From contig PEYL01000089.1 in NCBI GenBank assembly GCA_002774415.1, positions 273 through 15,430 of the forward strand: a DNA stretch of 15,158 nt, given 5' to 3'. Under the pieces are notes generated by a model that saw nothing but the letters and a program-made list of their open reading frames with translations, had not been told where the DNA came from and did no database searches. Shown in pieces: positions 11,189 to 15,158 of this stretch. The stretch's first letter is position 1. Each line of letters starts with the position of its first letter. Source of the DNA: Candidatus Portnoybacteria bacterium CG08_land_8_20_14_0_20_40_83 (GTDB lineage Bacteria > Patescibacteriota > Minisyncoccia > Portnoybacterales > GWB1-42-6). Made by a program: the position numbers and the translations under genes.

Positions 11189-12685
11189 ATGGAGGAAGAA
11201 GCAAAACAAAACGATAGAAACCAACTTGTTTTCAGCAGCTTAAAGGTGCGGACAATGCAGGATGATCTAAAAAATGTCCAGGCACCGGCTTATTTGCCGC
11301 TCACCCCTACGTCCAGCCCTGCCCAAAAACAGCCAGAAAAAAAAGAATTTCAAAAACCTGCCGAAGAGAAAAAACCGAGCTTAGATATTGAATCAATTTT
11401 AAACCAGGCAAGACAAACTTTTGAAAAAAAACAATACGAAGAAACAATTAATCTGGCCGAAAAAATCATTCAAGAGAAAAGCACTTCTTGGCTACTCGGT
11501 TTTAAAGCCAAGAGGCTGCTGAATCAAGCAAAAAAAGAAGTTGAAAAACAGGATAAACTGGCAAAAGAAAAGATAAGAAAGCCCCAAAAAATTGTTTCAA
11601 AAATTTTGCCCGAGCCTCCTCAATATCTTCCTACGCAACCTCCGCCTCAACCCCCAAAAACTGTCTTGCCAGCAACTGCACCCGCCCCACCGGTTATCAA
11701 ACCTCTGCCTCCGCCAGCTCCGCCTCAAGTACCGCGAAAGCAAGCATCTCAGCCCCAGCCAGTAAAACCTGTTCAACCTACGTCAATCCCTCAGCCCAAA
11801 GTCTCTTATGAGCAACAAAAAGTTATTTACGGCCAGCCGCTCAAAACAAAGCCAGCCTCAAAACGTCATTTAAGGATCGGTTTAATATTTGGCATACCAG
11901 CAACAATTTTAATCTTAGGTATTTTCGGATTCATCTATTACTATTATTTTTTAAATGCCCCAAAGCCTTTGTGCCAAGAAGGCCAGATAAATTCAGACTG
12001 CCGCTGCGGCGAGGAGACAAAAAATACTGGCTTTTGCTGCAATAGTTTATGGACCGATTATAATTGTTCTTTAACCAAAGTTTCTGTACCCTTAATCCAG
12101 TCTATAGATCAGATACTGACTATTGATGCCCAAAGCGCCAATTCGGATAAAATCATATCTGATTTAAAACAAACGGGCCAGGAAAATTTTACCGAAACTG
12201 CCAAAATAATTGCTCTAAAATTACAGGATTCGCCGCCAAAATATGCAACGCTTAATGATTTAATAAGCATCTTCGGCATTTCTTTGCCCGACAATCTTAA
12301 AACTAATACCGAAGCCTTCAATTTATTGCTCTATGCCAAACCTCAAAATTTTTCAGAAACTGACCCGGCGCAGGAAACAAGATTGGTTCTTGTTTTGAAA
12401 CAAAAAGATGGCTCTTTGGCAGAACAGATAATGTCCGGCTGGGAAGCAACCATGCTCCAAGATATGAGGCCGATAATTTTAGGCCAGCCGTCTGCGTCGG
12501 CCACGGCTGGATTTATCAGCACTACTTATAATAACGGCTTTTTCCGCTATAAAAACCTGCCGACGAAAACAGCAACTATAAATTATACTATTTATCAAAA
12601 TCTGGTAATTTTAGGCACTTCAAAAAGCAGCATTTTTTATGTCTATGACTCTACAAACAGAAATTTCAACGCCGCAAACCCGTAA
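11189..12685 (+). CDS. Single-TM protein with Pro-rich linker and Cys-rich ectodomain
   Basis: A 498-residue protein that I cannot name. Residues 1 to about 135 are charged and helical, with a possible TPR-like stretch (about 66-115, QARQTFEKKQYEETINLAEKI). About 138-205 is a proline-rich linker (PPQPP, PPPAPPQVP). A basic cluster (SKRHLR) precedes one transmembrane segment (about 229-255), so the N-terminus is cytoplasmic and the rest outside. Just beyond the membrane is a compact six-cysteine module (C262, C271, C273, C283, C284, C293) with the pattern C-x8-C-x-C-x9-CC-x8-C. The remainder is a beta-rich ectodomain ending VILGTSKSSIFYVYDS, reminiscent of the protein at 13670. Operon position behind pnp, no SD. 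Its last 47 bases overlap the next gene. Confidence 0.75.
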   Translation: MEEEAKQNDRNQLVFSSLKVRTMQDDLKNVQAPAYLPLTPTSSPAQKQPEKKEFQKPAEEKKPSLDIESILNQARQTFEKKQYEETINLAEKIIQEKSTSWLLGFKAKRLLNQAKKEVEKQDKLAKEKIRKPQKIVSKILPEPPQYLPTQPPPQPPKTVLPATAPAPPVIKPLPPPAPPQVPRKQASQPQPVKPVQPTSIPQPKVSYEQQKVIYGQPLKTKPASKRHLRIGLIFGIPATILILGIFGFIYYYYFLNAPKPLCQEGQINSDCRCGEETKNTGFCCNSLWTDYNCSLTKVSVPLIQSIDQILTIDAQSANSDKIISDLKQTGQENFTETAKIIALKLQDSPPKYATLNDLISIFGISLPDNLKTNTEAFNLLLYAKPQNFSETDPAQETRLVLVLKQKDGSLAEQIMSGWEATMLQDMRPIILGQPSASATAGFISTTYNNGFFRYKNLPTKTATINYTIYQNLVILGTSKSSIFYVYDSTNRNFNAANP

Positions 12686-13673
12686 ACTTTCACGCCCAAA
12701 GGACAAAATCCAAATATCGGACGATTTTGATACTGAAAAATCTATCATAAAAACTCTCGCTTATTACGAAGCTTTAGGCCAATATCCTTTAACGGCGCTT
12801 GAACTTTATCGGTATCTGCAAAAAGAAAACGATGAGCAAAATCTGCCATCGTTTTATGATTTCCGCACCCTATTGTTAAACAACCAAACCCTTTCAAAAA
12901 ACATAGCCAGCAAAAATGGCTTTTATTTTTTAAAAGGGAATGAAAAATTTTATCAGCAGCGGATTTTTCGGCAAAAAATCGCCATTGCCAAATGGAAAAA
13001 AGTTAAAAAAATTACCTTTTATTTGGCTGCCTGCCCATATTTAAAGGGAATCATGGTTTCCGGTTCCCTGGCTTTTTCAAATACAAAGCGCGGAAGCGAC
13101 ATTGATTTTTTAATAACCACCGCCCAAAGACGAATTTGGACCTGCCGAACTTTTTTAAGCTTTTTTTTGCAAATTATCGGCCAGCGACGGCACGGGGATG
13201 TGGTGCAAAACAAAATTTGCCTGAACCATTATGTCGCCCAAAATTGCTTTCTCGTTTCTTTACAGAATCTTTCCAATGCCCAGCTCTATTCTCATCTTAT
13301 CCCCTTAACTAATTATCGAAATTTCCGGCTTTTTTTGGAACAAAACAGCTGGATGGCAAAATTATTGTTTTTTTATCCCCAAACAAAACAAAATCATTTA
13401 CGCCAGGTTGATGAAAGGTCTTTTTTATTCAGGGCGGCCAGGATATTTGGCAGGGGACTGGAGTTTTTACTTTCGGGGATTTTGGGCGATTTTCTTGAAA
13501 AAAGGCTGGCCCTGTGGCAAATAAAAAGGATTCACCAAAAAACCAATTGGCGCAATCTGCACCAGGACCAGCTGCGTCTTGACCAAAATGCGCTGCTTTT
13601 CCACTACCCAATCTGCAAAAACGCGGAAGTGATGGATAAATATTTAAAAAAAATTCAGGCCTTAAAATTATGA
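12639..13673 (+). CDS. Nucleotidyltransferase-fold protein
   Basis: A 344-residue protein. Residues about 33-115 look like a winged-helix domain (TALELYRYLQKE, then a short hairpin GFYFLKGNEKFYQQR). Residues about 130-210 carry the nucleotidyltransferase signature SGSLAFSNTKRGSDIDFLI (141-159), the G-S plus D-x-D pattern of the MNT/Pol beta-like fold with D154 and D156. The C-terminal part is helical and ends with DQLRLDQNALLFHYP. Substrate unknown. The only ATGs upstream of the conserved part are 12639 and 12645, which makes the gene overlap the previous one by up to 47 bases; a later non-ATG start cannot be excluded. Its TGA stop overlaps the next ATG (ATGA), indicating translational coupling. 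Confidence 0.75.
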   Translation: MSMTLQTEISTPQTRKLSRPKDKIQISDDFDTEKSIIKTLAYYEALGQYPLTALELYRYLQKENDEQNLPSFYDFRTLLLNNQTLSKNIASKNGFYFLKGNEKFYQQRIFRQKIAIAKWKKVKKITFYLAACPYLKGIMVSGSLAFSNTKRGSDIDFLITTAQRRIWTCRTFLSFFLQIIGQRRHGDVVQNKICLNHYVAQNCFLVSLQNLSNAQLYSHLIPLTNYRNFRLFLEQNSWMAKLLFFYPQTKQNHLRQVDERSFLFRAARIFGRGLEFLLSGILGDFLEKRLALWQIKRIHQKTNWRNLHQDQLRLDQNALLFHYPICKNAEVMDKYLKKIQALKL

Positions 13674-14419
13674 ACGACAAAATCCCCGTTAAAATCACCA
13701 CCGATTCTAAAATAAACCATCAGGATATAAAAAAAGCCCTTAATTTAAATAAGGTGCTTTCCGACGCAAAGGCGCTGGCACTGGCGCCGGCCAGAAAGGC
13801 TATGCCTTGGAAAATCTTAACCGCTATTTTTGCCTTGATTTCAATCGCTTTTGCCATAAAAATTTTCTGGCTTGACCAAAGATTTTTTTCCCAATACCAA
13901 AACATAATTCCAGAGGGAACCCAGGCCGTATTTTTCATAAAAATAGGCCAAATAGACCAATTGGCGCCTGCTATTATTCCGGGCCTGGAACAAAATTCCG
14001 ATTTTTATCGCTGGTTAAAGCAAAGAATAAACCAATTTTTGGCAGATTCAAACATCAATGTTCAAACCGAGCTTATATCCAGTTTCAAAGAAGAAGCGGC
14101 ATTTTTGGTATTTAATCCAAACCAATCAAATAAATTAAACTGGGCTATAATCGCCCAATCAAATATCGGCCAAAATGCTGGCGACCAAACGGTTTTTGCC
14201 AAAATTGAGGCAGGCTTGCGGAAAAATTTTGGCATCAACCAGCTTTTCTACCGCCAAGTGAAAATCAACTCTGTCTATGCCTTTAACAAGATTGATAAGC
14301 CATATTATTGGAGTCAAATTGACAATTATCTGATTATGGGCAATGATTTGGAAAGTTTGCAGAAAATAATTGATAAAATTATCGGCAGCGGAAATCTTAT
14401 CCCGCACTTATTCCAATGA
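13670..14419 (+). CDS. Membrane-anchored ectodomain protein, C-terminus altered by MITE
   Basis: A 249-residue protein with a cytoplasmic N-terminus of about 47 residues, one transmembrane segment (about 48-67) and an outer domain starting IIPEGTQAVFFIKIGQ, resembling DUF3352-type ectodomains; the name is tentative. The segment IDNYLIMGNDLESLQKIIDKI parallels the end of the protein at 11189, so the two may be paralogous in their outer parts. The reading frame runs into a MITE-like element at 14401: the present end is GNLIPHLFQ. Removing the element with one 7-bp target copy restores GNLIGNFR and a TAA stop, so the ancestral protein was almost the same length and only the last four or five residues changed. 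Start overlaps the previous stop (ATGA). Confidence 0.75.
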   Translation: MNDKIPVKITTDSKINHQDIKKALNLNKVLSDAKALALAPARKAMPWKILTAIFALISIAFAIKIFWLDQRFFSQYQNIIPEGTQAVFFIKIGQIDQLAPAIIPGLEQNSDFYRWLKQRINQFLADSNINVQTELISSFKEEAAFLVFNPNQSNKLNWAIIAQSNIGQNAGDQTVFAKIEAGLRKNFGINQLFYRQVKINSVYAFNKIDKPYYWSQIDNYLIMGNDLESLQKIIDKIIGSGNLIPHLFQ

Positions 14420-14543
14420 TAGCCTTAGGTATTTCATCAACGGAAGGCGAAGCCGCTTCGCCAGGTAGTGAAGCAAAGCTCTATTACCTGGCTTCGCTCT
14501 CTATACGTAGAAATCGGTAATCATTCATCGGAATAGGTGCGGG
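14401..14543. mobile_element. MITE-like element, copy 2, with 7-bp target duplication
   Basis: A 143-bp element. Ends CCCGCACTTATTCC (14401-14414) and GGAATAGGTGCGGG (14530-14543) are inverted repeats matching at 13 of 14 positions and resemble those of copy 1 (CCCCGTACCTATTCC). Flanked by perfect direct repeats ATCTTAT (14394-14400 and 14544-14550). Inside are a GGCGAAG/CTTCGCC palindrome (14446-14462) and a nested CCAGGTAGT element. No ORF. Excision in silico restores the 3' end of the gene at 13670. Confidence 0.8.
14461..14491. repeat. CCAGGTAGT element, short copy
   Basis: CCAGGTAGTGAAGC/GCTCTATTACCTGG, a 31-bp inverted repeat with 3-nt loop. Its ends match the element at 7932-8003. It lies inside MITE copy 2, so it is either nested or a shared module. 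Confidence 0.75.
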
Positions 14544-14546
14544 ATC

Positions 14547-14809
14547 TTATCGGCAATTTCCGATAACCTCAACCCATCTCTTTTTCGCGCCGGGCAATAC
14601 CATAACTTCTAAGGCGAGGCGATCGCTGATAAAAACATCACGCAGCCGCGTCCGGTATAATGTTTCTATTTTTGACTGGGACTTTTGCGCGGCGAGCGCT
14701 GAGCAGCGGCCGAATGATTACCTGATTCTACGATGTTCGGGCCGACTGCGGTTTTTAGAGGCAATCGCCGAGACTTTTTTGCGCTGACCTGCGCGAAATT
14801 TCCCTCCAC
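14547..14809 (-). pseudogene. Possible decayed rnpA (RNase P protein)
   Basis: A tract of roughly 50% G+C by hand count, higher than its surroundings. On the minus strand three staggered frames follow one another: one with AKKSRRLPLKT (ends about 14666), one with LLSARRAKVPVKNRN, and one with YRTRLRDVF and LEVMVLPGAKKRW ending in TAA at 14547. In this order they resemble the N-terminus, the VxRNR core and the C-terminus of RNase P protein. No start codon with an SD is visible. A plus-strand frame is also open here for about 89 codons without ATG, so the coding assignment is weak. The tract could also be a structural RNA or foreign DNA. Confidence 0.25.
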
Positions 14810-14829
14810 ATTTTATCCCCAGGTTATTA

Positions 14830-14858
14830 TTGACGGCATTTTCGCGAAATGTTAATAT
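14830..14858 (+). promoter_or_regulatory. Candidate plus-strand promoter
   Basis: -35 TTGACG (14830-14835), 17-base spacer, -10 TAATAT (14853-14858). A transcript would begin near 14866 and meet the hairpin at 14992-15006, giving about 140 bases with no convincing ORF. TTATCCCCA, one mismatch from a DnaA box, lies just upstream at 14813-14821. Confidence 0.45.
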
Positions 14859-14984
14859 ATCAATAGTTCCGAAGCTGGTTATTATATTTTAAACTTTTTG
14901 TTCTTTCGTTTAAAAACGACTGACCGGCCAGGAATAAGAGGAATTTTTTCTAAATCATATGCTCCTTAAGGGCTTTATAATATA

Positions 14985-15006
14985 CTAAAAAAAGCCCGAA
15001 GGGCTT
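14985..15006 (-). terminator. Intrinsic terminator, best on minus strand
   Basis: AAGCCC/GGGCTT with loop GAA (14992-15006). On the minus strand it is followed by seven T; on the plus strand by CTTT only. It would end the small RNA and possibly a plus-strand transcript from 14866. Confidence 0.75.
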
Positions 15007-15081
15007 CTTTAAAAAAGATGGTTTAGAAAAATGAGGGGCATTGAGCCCCTATAAACACTTTGTATTCGGGCTATTCAATGC
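14985..15081 (-). ncRNA. Candidate small RNA with long hairpin
   Basis: From a minus-strand promoter (15087-15115), transcription from about 15081 would pass through a long interrupted hairpin, whose outer arms are ATGAGGGGCATTGA/TCAATGCCCCTCAT (15031-15044 and 15075-15088), with inner pairs AGCCC/GGGCT and AATAC/GTGTT, then a U-rich linker, and end at the terminator 14992-15006. About 95-100 bases, no ORF of note. It lacks the conserved motifs of SRP RNA, tmRNA or RNase P RNA, and is too short for typical 6S RNA. A T5 run behind the first hairpin could give a shorter form. Confidence 0.45.
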
Positions 15082-15086
15082 CCCTC

Positions 15087-15115
15087 ATCCTAACAAGAAT
15101 TTCTCCAAAAGTCAA
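15087..15115 (-). promoter_or_regulatory. Promoter of the candidate small RNA
   Basis: Minus-strand -35 TTGACT (15115-15110), 17-base spacer, -10 TAGGAT (15092-15087). Start expected near 15080, just inside the hairpin arm. Confidence 0.6.
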
Positions 15116-15158
15116 GATTTTATCTTTAAACGACCTTAATGGTTGTTTTTTTATAATT

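Noticed and set aside
14521..14788. Plus-strand frame of about 89 codons in the GC-rich tract
   Set aside because: No ATG or SD and no recognisable motif; openness is expected from the higher G+C. Kept only as an alternative in the rnpA remnant entry.
14900..14960. Minus-strand fragment EKIPLIPGRSVVFKRKNKKF resembling an HU/IHF C-terminus
   Set aside because: Only about 25 codons with no start codon and stops on both sides; the resemblance is too short to trust.
15031..15088. Inverted repeat as SRP RNA or 6S RNA
   Set aside because: The SRP GGAA tetraloop region and the size and central bubble of 6S RNA are missing.
1..15158. CRISPR array
   Set aside because: No set of regularly spaced identical repeats is present; all repeats found are palindromic units or short tandem copies.

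Overview
The window looks like a stretch of a streamlined, AT-rich bacterial genome from the Candidate Phyla Radiation (Patescibacteria), most likely a Parcubacteria-type lineage. This is an inference from style and gene content: tightly packed genes, many starts without a Shine-Dalgarno sequence, tRNAs without an encoded CCA, a small XerC/D-like recombinase, an rpsO-NYN-pnp cluster, and a dense load of small palindromic repeats. TGA is used as a stop (ATGA overlap at 13670-13673), which argues against the UGA=Gly lineages (Gracilibacteria, Absconditabacteria).

Layout. 1-1164: the 5' half of a tRNA cut by the window edge, exonuclease III (xth), tRNA-Arg(CCU) directly abutting the xth start, and a tRNA fragment broken by a GC-rich palindrome. 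1239-2549: a self-contained transcription unit for a saccharopine-dehydrogenase-like enzyme with promoter, strong SD and terminator. 2568-2675: a MITE-like element. 2695-5406, minus strand: a membrane-anchored spermidine-synthase-like protein, tRNA-His, a DUF559 nuclease gene bracketed by hairpins, tRNA-Lys(CUU) and a Nudix hydrolase. 5449-5786: a gene-less stretch holding a stand-alone copy of the DUF559 flanking repeat and a tRNA-Arg(UCU) lying inside the broken pieces of a second tRNA-Arg(UCU)-like gene. 5869-6801: XerC/D-like recombinase. 6897-7926: three small plus-strand genes of unknown function with strong SDs (one with an in-frame TGA) and a terminator. 8005-14419: rpsO with a structured leader, a NYN-domain protein, pnp with a long inverted repeat in front, then three genes for two membrane-anchored proteins and a nucleotidyltransferase-like protein. 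14401-15158: a second MITE-like copy that has changed the end of the last gene, a GC-rich tract that may be a decayed rnpA, and a likely small-RNA locus.

The strongest theme is repeat colonisation. I see at least five palindromic repeat families. They sit inside proteins (xth, the Nudix gene and pnp carry in-frame insertions of one family), inside tRNA genes (D stem, anticodon loop, T loop), at gene ends, and around a DUF559 nuclease gene. The most unusual loci are the nested tRNA-Arg at 5538-5786 and the DUF559/hairpin unit at 4333-4757. The stand-alone relative of that unit at 5449-5529 has the arrangement expected of its end-to-end junction.

The core genes join RNA metabolism (S15, PNPase, NYN nuclease, possible rnpA) with DNA maintenance (ExoIII, Xer). 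Translation of the core genes appears largely SD-independent, while four accessory genes carry near-perfect SDs.
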